NCBI RefSeq assembly: GCF_002917095.1
Contig: NZ_PQGA01000016.1
Span: forward strand, 62,001 to 126,000
From: Paraburkholderia eburnea
GTDB lineage: Bacteria; Pseudomonadota; Gammaproteobacteria; Burkholderiales; Burkholderiaceae
Reading direction: 5' to 3'
Length of the DNA stretch: 64,000 bases
Shown here: one piece after another, positions 51,671 to 60,297 of the stretch
Layout: each line of letters opens with the position of its first letter
Numbering within the stretch: position 1 is the stretch's first letter
The notes under the pieces: generated by a model
Told to the model about the DNA's origin: nothing
Seen by the model: the letters and a program-made list of their open reading frames with translations, nothing else
Database searches by the model: none
Program-made: the position numbers and the translations under genes

Positions 51671-51766
51671 GGCATCGACGGCATCCACAGCATGTGCGCC
51701 GGCAACGGCACGCAACATGAAAGCGCGATGCGCCCGCACGGCGCCGCGCAATATCGGGAGATAACG

Positions 51767-53281
51767 ATGGATTCCATCGTACGAAACTATCTGGAGCAGT
51801 TCTGCGTGCGCGACCAGACGCGGCGCTTTCTCGAACAGCCGCAACGCATGTTGATCGACGGTGCGTTCGTTTCGGGCGGCGACGGCGAGGTGCTCGACGT
51901 GATCGAGCCGTCTACCGAAGGCGTCATCACGCAGATTCCGCTCGCCACGACCGCCGACCTCGATCGCGCGGTCGCGGCGGCGCGCGCGCAGTTCGACGGC
52001 GGTGCGTGGCGGCGTCTGAAGCCGCTCGAACGCGAGCGCCTGTTGCACCGCCTCGCCGATCTCATCGAGGCCCACGCGGACGAGCTTGCCGAGATCGAGT
52101 CGATCGACGTCGGCAAGTCGGTGGCGCATGCGCGCGACGTGGATATCCAGGGCACCGTCGATACGTATCGCTATTTCGCGGGCTGGGCTTCCAAGCTGCA
52201 CGGCCGCACCGTCGAGCCTTCGCTGCCCGGCCACTACCTGGCCTATACGCGCAAGGAGCCGGTGGGCGTGGTCGGCATCATCGTGCCGTGGAATTTCCCG
52301 CTGCAAACCCTGGCATGGAAGCTGGCCGCCGCGCTCGCGGCGGGCTGCACGGCGGTGATCAAGCCTGCGGAGCTGACCTCGCTCTCGACGCTGCGCTTCG
52401 CACAGCTCGTGCAGGAGGCCGGCATTCCCGATGGTGTGGTGAATGTCGTGACCGGGCGCGGCAACGTGATCGGCGCGGCCATGGCGCGCCATCCCGGCAT
52501 CGACAAAGTGACGTTCACGGGCTCCACAGCGGTGGGGCGCGGCGTCGGCAGCGCGGCGGTTGACGGCGTCAAGCGCGTCACGCTGGAATTGGGCGGCAAG
52601 TCCCCGGTGCTCGTGCTCGACGACGCGGACATCGAGGCCGCGGCGCGCGCCGTGGCCAACGGCATGTTCTTCAACTCGGGGCAGGTATGCGACGCGGGCA
52701 GCCGCCTCTACGTGCAGCGCGGCGTACACGAGCGCTTTGTCGCCGCGCTGATCGACTACACGCGTACGCTCAAGATTGCGCCGGGTCTCGACCCCGGTTG
52801 CTTCATCAGCCCGCTGGTTTCGGCGCAGCAGAAGGCGCGCGTGACGTCCTGGATCGAGACGGGCCGCAGCGAAGGCGCGGAGCTCGTGTACGGCGGGCGC
52901 AATGTGGAAGGCTCAGGTTACTTCGTTCAACCAACGATCTTCACGCATTGCCGCGCCGACATGCGGATCGTGAAGGAGGAAATCTTCGGCCCCGTGCTGG
53001 TGAGCGCTCCGTTCGACGACTTGAGCGAGGCCGTCGCGCTCGCGAACGACACGCCTTATGGCCTTGCCGCCGCGATCTATTCGCGCGACCTGAACCGCGT
53101 GCATGCGCTGGTGCCGAAGCTGCGCGTCGGCAGCGTCTACGTGAACGCGCACAGCACGATCGATCCCGCGATGCCGTTCGGCGGCTTCAAGGAGTCGGGC
53201 TTTGGCAAGGACCTCGGCTCCGAGCAACTCGACTCGCTGATGGAGACGAAAGCCGTCTGGATCACGCTGAACGACGCCTGA
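51767..53281 (+). CDS. NAD(P)-dependent aldehyde dehydrogenase
   Basis: A 504-aa class I/II aldehyde dehydrogenase. Catalytic residues are C308 in FNSGQVCDAGSR, the general base E274 in LELGGKSP, N175 in VPWNFPLQ and K199 in IKPAELT. The nearest functional types by motif are betaine-aldehyde and 4-aminobutyraldehyde dehydrogenases, which take charged amino aldehydes. GGGAG precedes the ATG at 51767. Position between the ureohydrolase and the permease suggests it oxidises an aldehyde made by the GMC enzyme further down. Confidence 0.94.
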   Translation: MDSIVRNYLEQFCVRDQTRRFLEQPQRMLIDGAFVSGGDGEVLDVIEPSTEGVITQIPLATTADLDRAVAAARAQFDGGAWRRLKPLERERLLHRLADLIEAHADELAEIESIDVGKSVAHARDVDIQGTVDTYRYFAGWASKLHGRTVEPSLPGHYLAYTRKEPVGVVGIIVPWNFPLQTLAWKLAAALAAGCTAVIKPAELTSLSTLRFAQLVQEAGIPDGVVNVVTGRGNVIGAAMARHPGIDKVTFTGSTAVGRGVGSAAVDGVKRVTLELGGKSPVLVLDDADIEAAARAVANGMFFNSGQVCDAGSRLYVQRGVHERFVAALIDYTRTLKIAPGLDPGCFISPLVSAQQKARVTSWIETGRSEGAELVYGGRNVEGSGYFVQPTIFTHCRADMRIVKEEIFGPVLVSAPFDDLSEAVALANDTPYGLAAAIYSRDLNRVHALVPKLRVGSVYVNAHSTIDPAMPFGGFKESGFGKDLGSEQLDSLMETKAVWITLNDA

Positions 53282-53332
53282 GGCGATGTCTTAACGCGCA
53301 TCTTATCTTCACGCAGCATCGTCCATTACGAC

Positions 53333-54877
53333 ATGGGGCACACGATGGAAGCACACGACAGAGTCGCAGCAACGATCGCAGCATCTACAGCCGCCTCAGG
53401 CGAGCACGGCGCGATCGAGGGGCATTCGATCGATTTCATTCCGGAGAGCGAACGAACCGACCGGCTATCGCGTCAGGGGCCGTTCTGGTTCCTCGGCAAC
53501 TTCACGTTCTTCACGATGACCATCGGCTTCGTCGGGCCGAGCGTCGGACTGAGTGCGCTCTGGACGACCATCGCCGGCACACTAGGCATCATGTTCGGCA
53601 CGTTGTTCATGGCGTTTCACGGCTCGCAGGGGCCGCATCTGGGCCTGCCGCAGATGATCCAGTCGCGAGCGCAGTTCGGTTATCGGGGCGTGGTGCTCGT
53701 GCTGCTCGCCACGCTGTTCGTGTTCGCGGGCTTCAACATCGTGAACCTCGTGCTGATGATGCAAGGGCTCAAGGCGCTGTTCGGCTGGGACCCGCTCAGG
53801 GTGGCGCTCGTCGTGACCGTGCCTGCGGCGATCCTCGCGATTCTCGGCCACGACTGGATGCATCGCAGCTTCAAGTGGGCGCTGTATCTCTCGCTGCCGC
53901 TGTACGGGATCGTCACGCTGGCGGTGCTCATGCATTGGGTGCCCGATCTGCCGCTGCCGGCGGCGCTTCCCGGTACGCCGCAGCCCGCGCCGCTTGGCTT
54001 TACCTTGACCGGGTTCATCACGCAGTTCGCCGCCGCCGCGAGCTACAACATCGCCTACGCGCCCTATGTGTCCGACTATTCGCGCTATCTGCCGAAGAAC
54101 ACGCCGAGCGGCCGCTTGATCACCGCCGTGTTCCTTGGGGCTTCGCTCTCGGGTGCGTGGATGATCGCGGTTGGCGGCTGGCTTGGCGATCACCTGCACG
54201 CCACCGATGTGCTCGTGGCGCTCAACCAGGTGGGCAGCGATCTGTCGCCGCGGCTCGGGAGCGTGGTGGTGGCGGTCACGATCGTGGCGTTCCTTCCCGT
54301 GATTGCGATGAACATCTACAGCGCGAAGCTCACGGCGATCACGGGCCTCGATTCGTTCAGGAAGATCGAGCCCACGCCCCGCGTGCGCGTGCTGGCGATT
54401 CTCTTCGTCGTGGTGCTTCAGCTGGGCGTCGCGCTCAGCATCTATACGTCGGGCAAGGGACTCTCGGTTCTAAACATCTACCTCGTCGTGATGCTCTATT
54501 TCCTCGTGCCCTGGACGGCGGTGAATCTCACGGATTACTTCTTCGTGCGCAAGGGCCGTTATGCGATCCCGCACTTCTTCCTGCCGCATGACAACATCTA
54601 CGGCATGTGGGGCGCGCGCGGCCTGATGTCGTATGCGATCGGCTTCGCGGCGATGGTTCCGTTCTTCTGCATCTTCGACGGCGCCAACGAAGTCTATGTC
54701 GGCCCGTTTGCGCGGGCGATGGGCAGCGTGGACCTCGCGTGGCTCGTCGGGTTGTTCGTCTCGGGCATCGCGTACTACCTGCTGAGCCGCTCGCTCGATC
54801 TGCGCCGCGAGGACGCACTGATCTCGCAGATCGAAAAGGCCATGCCTCAGTACACCACGGGCGACCGGCGCTTCTAA
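53333..54877 (+). CDS. NCS1-family permease (cytosine/purine/allantoin type)
   Basis: A 514-aa permease with about 12 transmembrane helices of the nucleobase:cation symporter-1 family. The cytoplasmic N-terminus carries GPFWFLGNFTFFTMTIGF, then GTLFMAFHGSQGPHLGLPQM, ASYNIAYAPYVSDYSRYLP and PWTAVNLTDYFFVRKGRY, the last being diagnostic. Members carry cytosine, purines, allantoin, hydantoins, thiamine or pyridoxine, so a small nitrogen-rich neutral or cationic solute is likely. Two ATGs 12 bp apart could start it. It lies between the aldehyde dehydrogenase and the GMC gene. Confidence 0.92.
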   Translation: MGHTMEAHDRVAATIAASTAASGEHGAIEGHSIDFIPESERTDRLSRQGPFWFLGNFTFFTMTIGFVGPSVGLSALWTTIAGTLGIMFGTLFMAFHGSQGPHLGLPQMIQSRAQFGYRGVVLVLLATLFVFAGFNIVNLVLMMQGLKALFGWDPLRVALVVTVPAAILAILGHDWMHRSFKWALYLSLPLYGIVTLAVLMHWVPDLPLPAALPGTPQPAPLGFTLTGFITQFAAAASYNIAYAPYVSDYSRYLPKNTPSGRLITAVFLGASLSGAWMIAVGGWLGDHLHATDVLVALNQVGSDLSPRLGSVVVAVTIVAFLPVIAMNIYSAKLTAITGLDSFRKIEPTPRVRVLAILFVVVLQLGVALSIYTSGKGLSVLNIYLVVMLYFLVPWTAVNLTDYFFVRKGRYAIPHFFLPHDNIYGMWGARGLMSYAIGFAAMVPFFCIFDGANEVYVGPFARAMGSVDLAWLVGLFVSGIAYYLLSRSLDLRREDALISQIEKAMPQYTTGDRRF

Positions 54878-54912
54878 GGCATATCGTCAGGATAACGAAT
54901 CAGGAATTCATC

Positions 54913-56625
54913 ATGGAAAGCGGGCAATACGACTACATCATCGTGGGTGCGGGATCGGCGGGCTGCGTGCTGGCCAATCGCCTTACCGAGGACCCATCCG
55001 TGAGCGTGCTGGTGCTCGAATACGGCGGCAGCGACCGCAGCATCATCATCCAGATGCCGAGCGCGTTCTCGATGCCGATGAACACGCGCAAGTTCAACTG
55101 GAAATATCAGACCGCGCCGGAGCCGCATCTGAACGGACGCCAACTGCATTGCCCGCGCGGCAAGGTGCTGGGCGGATCGTCGTCGATCAACGGGCTCGTC
55201 TATATTCGCGGCCACGCCTACGACTTCGACGAATGGGAGGAACTGGGCGCGCGCGGCTGGGGCTACCGCAATTGCCTGCCGTACTTTCGTCGCGCCGAAA
55301 ATTACAAGTTCGGTGGCGACCAGTATCGCGGGTCGAACGGGCCGCTCTCCACGAACAACGGCAACAACATGGAGAACCCGTTGTACGGCGCATGGATCGA
55401 AGCGGGCGTGCAGGCCGGCTACATCCAGACGGACGACTGCAACGGACACATGCAGGAAGGCTTCGGCGCGATGCACATGACGGTGAAGGACGGCGTGCGC
55501 TGGTCGACGGCCAACGCCTATCTGCGCCCGGCAATGAGCCGCCCGAACCTGCACGTGGTCACGAACGCGATGACGCGGCAGGTGATCGTCGAGGGTAAGC
55601 GCGCGACCGGCGTGGTCTACGACCGGGGCGGCGTGACGCATACGGCGCGTTGCCGTGCCGAGGTGCTGATTTCGTCGGGGCCGATCGGCTCGCCGCATCT
55701 GCTGCAGCGCTCAGGCATAGGGCCCGCCGACGCGTTGCGCGCGGCGGGCGTGGAAGTCAAGCATGCACTGCCGGGCGTCGGCATGAATCTGCAGGATCAC
55801 GCCGAGATCTACATCCAGTACGGCTGCAAGGAGCCGGTCACGCTCAACGGCCAGATGGACCCGTGGCACAAGTTTTTGATCGGATTGCGCTGGCTGCTGT
55901 TCAAGGATGGTCTTGGCGCGAGCAACCATTTCGAGGCGGGCGGCTTCATCCGCTCGGAAGCGGGGCTGCGCTGGCCCGATATCCAGTTCCATTTCCTGCC
56001 GGCCGCGATGCGCTACGACGGCGACAAGCCCTTCAAGGGGCACGGCTTCATGGTGCTCACGGGCCCGAACAAACCGAAGAGCCGGGGCCACGTGCGGCTC
56101 ACATCGGCGGACCCGTACGTGCATCCGGAGATCCGCTTCAACTATCTGGACCGCGAAGAGGACCGCGAGGGCTTCCGGCGCTGCGTGCGGCTCACGCGCG
56201 AGATCATCGGGCAGCCCGCGATGGACCGGTTCCGCGATGTCGAACTCGCTCCCGGCCCCGACGTGCAGACCGACGACGAAATCGACGCATTCGTGCGGGC
56301 GAATCTGGAAAGCACCATGCATCCGTGTGGCTCGTGCCGGATGGGCGAGGACGACATGGCGGTGGTCGACTCCGCGTTGCGTGTGCGCGGCATGACGGGC
56401 TTGCGCGTGATCGACTCGTCGGTGTTTCCGACCGAGCCCAACGGCAACCTCAACGCGCCGACCATCATGCTCGCCGAACGCGCGTCCGATCTCGTGCGCG
56501 GCAAGACGATGCTGCCGCCATCGAATGCCAAGGTGGGACTCGCCGAAGGCTGGGAGACGCAGCAGCGCACGCGTGCGCCCAAGCGGCAGCTGTATCGTGC
56601 CGAGTACAGCGACACGCAGTCGTAG
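54913..56625 (+). CDS. GMC-family FAD alcohol dehydrogenase (choline dehydrogenase-like)
   Basis: A 570-aa flavoprotein of the glucose-methanol-choline family. The FAD motif is VGAGSAGCVLANRL (11-24) with E36 after strand 2. GGSSSINGLVYIRGHAYDFDEWE, SSGPIGSPHLLQRSGIG, HPCGSCRMG (active-site His region) and NLNAPTIMLAERASDLV follow. The best motif match is the choline dehydrogenase branch. It should oxidise a primary alcohol to the aldehyde for the upstream aldehyde dehydrogenase, with electrons going to the respiratory chain. It is the last gene of the ureohydrolase set, 35 bp after the permease, and converges with an AraC gene 78 bp on. Confidence 0.93.
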   Translation: MESGQYDYIIVGAGSAGCVLANRLTEDPSVSVLVLEYGGSDRSIIIQMPSAFSMPMNTRKFNWKYQTAPEPHLNGRQLHCPRGKVLGGSSSINGLVYIRGHAYDFDEWEELGARGWGYRNCLPYFRRAENYKFGGDQYRGSNGPLSTNNGNNMENPLYGAWIEAGVQAGYIQTDDCNGHMQEGFGAMHMTVKDGVRWSTANAYLRPAMSRPNLHVVTNAMTRQVIVEGKRATGVVYDRGGVTHTARCRAEVLISSGPIGSPHLLQRSGIGPADALRAAGVEVKHALPGVGMNLQDHAEIYIQYGCKEPVTLNGQMDPWHKFLIGLRWLLFKDGLGASNHFEAGGFIRSEAGLRWPDIQFHFLPAAMRYDGDKPFKGHGFMVLTGPNKPKSRGHVRLTSADPYVHPEIRFNYLDREEDREGFRRCVRLTREIIGQPAMDRFRDVELAPGPDVQTDDEIDAFVRANLESTMHPCGSCRMGEDDMAVVDSALRVRGMTGLRVIDSSVFPTEPNGNLNAPTIMLAERASDLVRGKTMLPPSNAKVGLAEGWETQQRTRAPKRQLYRAEYSDTQS

Positions 56626-56703
56626 ACGCACACGAACGGCGAACCCGACGATGCAGGCAAGGTGGCCGCGTTGCTCGCGCGACGCGAGGCCACCGCTAGC
56701 CGT

Positions 56704-57711
56704 TCACTGCTGAGCTTCCCGCCATTTCGAAACCGTCATGCCAAAGTGCTTCCGGAACCAGAAAGCAAGCGCGCTCGAGGTGGAAAAGCCGAGCAGATCC
56801 GCGAGTTCGGAGAGCGAGCGGTCGCTGTCGCGGATTTGCCGCGAGGCGAGTTCGCCCCGGACGGTCTGAAGCAGCGACGAAAAGCTCGTGTCCTCGGCGG
56901 CGAGCCGCCGATGCAAGGTGCGACGGTCCACGCCCAGGTGCCTTGCCACCTGGTCTGCCGTGCATCGGCCATTGGGCAGCATCGCAACGATGACCTGGCG
57001 AATGGTATGCGTCGCGCTGTCGTTCACGCCCGACAACGCCTGATCCAGAAAGCGGCGCGCATAGAGCGCCATCTGCGAATCGCTGGCGGGCCGATACGCG
57101 GCCAGATCCCTGGCGTGGCAGACGATGCCATTGACGCTCGAATTGAAATCGACGGCGAGGCCAAAGAAGCTCTTGTGGCATGTCGCGCTATCGGGCGGGC
57201 GGTGCTCGAAGCAGACGCTGCGCGGCCGCCAGTTCGGTCCAAGAATCTCCTTCATGCTCCGATAAAGCACGCCGACGGCCATTTCGATGGACTGCCGCAC
57301 CGGATTCTTGTCGTTCACCAGAATGTTCTCGCGAATCAGTACGGTGTCGCCGTGATCTTCAATGCGTGTCAGTAGCGAGGCATTGATCAGGCGCGTGTAA
57401 CGGCACAGGCTCTCAAGGGCTTCCCGAGCCGTGGGCGCTTCCATCATCACGGCGCTGATCGGTCCGAGGTTGGACAGCCGGCGGCGCATCGCCAGCCGCA
57501 AGCCGAAATCTTCCACGTTGGCCGCTACGGCACTGTTCTCGAGTAGCTCGCGTACCGCAGCGGTGCTGATGGGCGCGTCGGGATCGACGAGGTCGCGGGC
57601 GCGCAAGCCGACCTTGCGCAGCATACGTGCCGGATCCAGCCCGACATGGCGAGCGAGATCGTCATAGCCCGTGAGGCTTGCGCTGCGGATCGTGAGCATG
57701 AATCGCTGCAT
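56704..57711 (-). CDS. AraC-family regulator, probable controller of the first BKACE gene
   Basis: A 335-aa regulator with a large N-terminal Arabinose_bd-type (PF12625-like) domain (about 15-205). The C-terminal AraC helix-turn-helix pair (about 230-330) has VARHLGVDRRTLHRRLAAED as the first unit and SELADLLGFSTSSALAFWFRKHFG as the second. The start at 57711 is chosen because the resulting MQ...IRSASLTGY aligns with the start of the second copy at 63995; a longer frame has no such support. It is divergent from the BKACE gene at 57907. By eye it is about 45 percent identical to the regulator at the right end of the window. Confidence 0.9.
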   Translation of the reverse strand: MQRFMLTIRSASLTGYDDLARHVGLDPARMLRKVGLRARDLVDPDAPISTAAVRELLENSAVAANVEDFGLRLAMRRRLSNLGPISAVMMEAPTAREALESLCRYTRLINASLLTRIEDHGDTVLIRENILVNDKNPVRQSIEMAVGVLYRSMKEILGPNWRPRSVCFEHRPPDSATCHKSFFGLAVDFNSSVNGIVCHARDLAAYRPASDSQMALYARRFLDQALSGVNDSATHTIRQVIVAMLPNGRCTADQVARHLGVDRRTLHRRLAAEDTSFSSLLQTVRGELASRQIRDSDRSLSELADLLGFSTSSALAFWFRKHFGMTVSKWREAQQ

Positions 57712-57716
57712 GGCGG

Positions 57717-57745
57717 TGTCCCAATTTAGACATCTTATGTCCCGA
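57717..57745. promoter_or_regulatory. Candidate AraC-regulator operator
   Basis: TGTCCCAA (57717-57724) and TGTCCCGA (57738-57745) are direct repeats 21 bp apart, two helical turns. They flank GACATCTTATGTC (57729-57741), a perfect 5-3-5 palindrome that overlaps the second copy. TGTCCCAA recurs at 61723-61730 upstream of the second BKACE gene. Repeats two turns apart fit AraC-family binding. Confidence 0.45.
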
Positions 57746-57906
57746 ATAATACATTGCCGCCGATCTGGCGGCGATATTCTTCGGGAACGACTCGACTCCC
57801 CGACGCCATGCGGGGTAAAGGGCACGCCGGCCTTGCCGGCGACACGATGCTCCGGGCGCAGTCCCGAATCCCGCTATCCATTCTTTGTTGATCCAGGAGA
57901 CACGCC

Positions 57907-58965
57907 ATGAACTTTCTCGACGGACACCTGTTCCCCGAAAACCAGCAACCGCTGATCATTACCGCCGCACCCTACGCGCCTTCGTGGCTGCCCTCGGACT
58001 TTCCCGAGGACATTCCCGTCACGATGGAGGCGCAGATTCAGAAGGCGGTGGACTGTTACAACGCGGGCGCGACGGTGTTGCACCTGCACGTGCGCGAACT
58101 CGACGGCAAGGGCAGCAAGCGTCTCTCGAAGTTCAACGAGCTGATCGCCGGGGTGCGCGCGCGCGTGCCCGAGATGATTATTCAGGTGGGCGGTTCGATC
58201 AGTTTCGCGCCGGAAACCGAGGGCGCGGCCGCCAAGTGGCTTTCGGACGACACCCGCCATATGCTGGCCGAACTGGACCCCAAGCCCGATCAGGTGACGG
58301 TGACGATCAACACCTCGCAGATGAATTTTCTCGAGCAGTTCGACGCACGCGACATCGAGGGCACCTCGATGGAAGATCCGGTGGTGTTCAACGCCTACAA
58401 GGAAATGACGGTGCCCGCGCAGCCAGGCTGGGCCGAGGAGCATATCCGCCGCCTCACGGCCGCCGGCATTCAGAGCGAGTTCCAGTGCTACAACATCAAC
58501 AGCTTCGAATCGGTGGAGCGGCTGATGCGCCGCGGCATCTACAAGGGTCCGCTGGTGCTGAACTGGGTCGCCATCGGCGGCGGCATGGACGCGCCGAACC
58601 TCTACAACCTGGCCAACTTCGTGCGCGCGGTGCCCGATGGCGCGGTGCTGACGGTCGAAAGCTCAGTGCTCAACGTGCTGCCGGTGAACATGATGGGTAT
58701 CGCGATGGGCCTGCACGTGCGCACCGGCACCGAGGACAACCTGTGGAACCAGTCGCGCACGGCCAGGATGGGCACGGTTGCGCAGATCGAGCAACTGGTG
58801 CGCATCTCGCGCGAGTTCGGCCGGCCGATCGCCACGGCGAAAGAGGCGCGGGAGATCTGCAAGATCGGCGTGTTCTACGACACGGTGGAAGAAACCCTGG
58901 CGGCCAACGGCTTCGCACCCAACCATAGCGGCAGGCAACAAGGCTATCTGCGCAAGATCGCCTGA
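57907..58965 (+). CDS. Beta-keto acid cleavage enzyme (BKACE, DUF849), copy 1
   Basis: A 352-aa TIM-barrel enzyme of the BKACE family, first known as 3-keto-5-aminohexanoate cleavage enzyme. The zinc site is LHLHVRE, with H59 and H61. GGSISF, NTSQMN, FQCYN, GLHVRTGTED and the C-terminal FYDTVEE are family elements. The general reaction takes a beta-keto acid and acetyl-CoA and yields acetoacetate and a new CoA ester. Known substrates include 3-keto-5-aminohexanoate and dehydrocarnitine; the substrate here is not known. AGGAG lies 9 nt before the ATG. It is about 84 percent identical to the gene at 61895, with no gaps in my manual alignment. Confidence 0.93.
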   Translation: MNFLDGHLFPENQQPLIITAAPYAPSWLPSDFPEDIPVTMEAQIQKAVDCYNAGATVLHLHVRELDGKGSKRLSKFNELIAGVRARVPEMIIQVGGSISFAPETEGAAAKWLSDDTRHMLAELDPKPDQVTVTINTSQMNFLEQFDARDIEGTSMEDPVVFNAYKEMTVPAQPGWAEEHIRRLTAAGIQSEFQCYNINSFESVERLMRRGIYKGPLVLNWVAIGGGMDAPNLYNLANFVRAVPDGAVLTVESSVLNVLPVNMMGIAMGLHVRTGTEDNLWNQSRTARMGTVAQIEQLVRISREFGRPIATAKEAREICKIGVFYDTVEETLAANGFAPNHSGRQQGYLRKIA

Positions 58966-59052
58966 TCGCGCACGAGAGGGGACGGCGCACGCGCGCGTTG
59001 CGCCGACGAGATTCATAAAAAATTAGTTAATCTAAATAAATGGAGGGGGCAG

Positions 59053-60222
59053 GTGAAAAAATATGCAGGCGGGATTTCGCTGCTGCTGTCGATTTCCGCG
59101 GCGCACGCGCAGAGCAGCATTGCGTTGTACGGCGTGGTTGACGATGCATTGACATTCAACTCGAACGCCAACGGCCAGCATCAATACTTCATGACCAGTG
59201 GCGCGAAGACCGCGAATCGCTGGGGCTTGACCGGAACCGAGGATCTGGGCGGCGGTGTCAAAACGCTCTTCGCGATTGAAAGCGGGTTTTCCAACAATAA
59301 CGGTGCGGCTTTGCAGGGCGGCGCCCTTTTCGGCCGTCAAGCCTACGTGGGGGTTGCCGGCAATGCGGGAACGTTGACTTTCGGCCGCCAGTATTCGAGC
59401 GGCTACTGGTATGTCGGCGGGCCGCTGACGTCGGGCGGCGGCTGGGCCTTTAGCGGTTCGGGCTATGGCGCGCATCCCGGCGATGTGGATAACCTCGACA
59501 GCTTCAATCGCGTGAACAATGCCGTGATCTACACGACGCCCAGGATCAATGGGTTCACCGGGTCGGCCATGTACAGCTTCGGCGGCGTGCCGGGCTCGAC
59601 GGCCCAGCATCAGATCTGGGCGCTCGGTGCAGGGTATGTGAACGGCGCCATTACGTTGGGGCTGGGCTATCAAGTTGCCAACCAGCCCAACTATTCGTTC
59701 TACGGCAACAACCCCTCGTCGAGCGGGACCGGCAGCAATATGTGGAGTCCGGTGAACGCGGGTTACGCGTCGGCCGGCGCACAAAAGATACTCTCCGCGG
59801 GTGCCGCATACACGCTCGGCAGCGCGACGATTGCCGCCATCTACAGCAACACGCGCTATACCGACCTCGGAGCAACGGCGGTCGCCGGTTTGAGCGCGAC
59901 GGAAGCCGGCTACCGTGGAGACGAAACCTTCAACATCGGCGAGCTGAATTTCAAATACATGGTGACGCCGACATTGCTGCTTGGCGCATCGTACGCGTAC
60001 ACCCATTCATCGGGCGTCAACAACGCGCGCTACCAGCAAGTCGATCTCGGTTTCGACTACCTGATTTCGAAGCGCACCGATTTCTACGGCGGGACGATAT
60101 ACCAGCATGCGGCGGGAACGAATTCGCTGGGAATGTCCGCAGTGGCGGAAATCGGCCCCGCGACGCCGTCGTCGAACAACCACCAGATCCTGGCGATCGT
60201 CGGCATGGGCCACCGGTTCTAA
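59053..60222 (+). CDS. Outer-membrane porin (Porin_4 type)
   Basis: A 389-aa trimeric porin of the Burkholderiales Porin_4 family. It has a signal peptide ending AHAQSS and continues IALYGVVDDAL, the typical first strand. Also visible are RWGLTGTEDLGGGVKTLFAIESGF, GRQAYVGVAG, TFGRQYSSGYW and a terminal Phe for outer-membrane assembly. The GTG at 59053 is used because GGAGGGGG precedes it. It lies 87 bp after BKACE copy 1 and before the MFS gene, suggesting that the compound handled here needs a dedicated outer-membrane channel. Confidence 0.93.
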   Translation: MKKYAGGISLLLSISAAHAQSSIALYGVVDDALTFNSNANGQHQYFMTSGAKTANRWGLTGTEDLGGGVKTLFAIESGFSNNNGAALQGGALFGRQAYVGVAGNAGTLTFGRQYSSGYWYVGGPLTSGGGWAFSGSGYGAHPGDVDNLDSFNRVNNAVIYTTPRINGFTGSAMYSFGGVPGSTAQHQIWALGAGYVNGAITLGLGYQVANQPNYSFYGNNPSSSGTGSNMWSPVNAGYASAGAQKILSAGAAYTLGSATIAAIYSNTRYTDLGATAVAGLSATEAGYRGDETFNIGELNFKYMVTPTLLLGASYAYTHSSGVNNARYQQVDLGFDYLISKRTDFYGGTIYQHAAGTNSLGMSAVAEIGPATPSSNNHQILAIVGMGHRF

Positions 60223-60297
60223 AGGCGTGCGATAGGCAACGAGCCGCGGACGCCCAGGCGGAGCCGTACAGCCACAAATACAATCAAAGGAGACACC

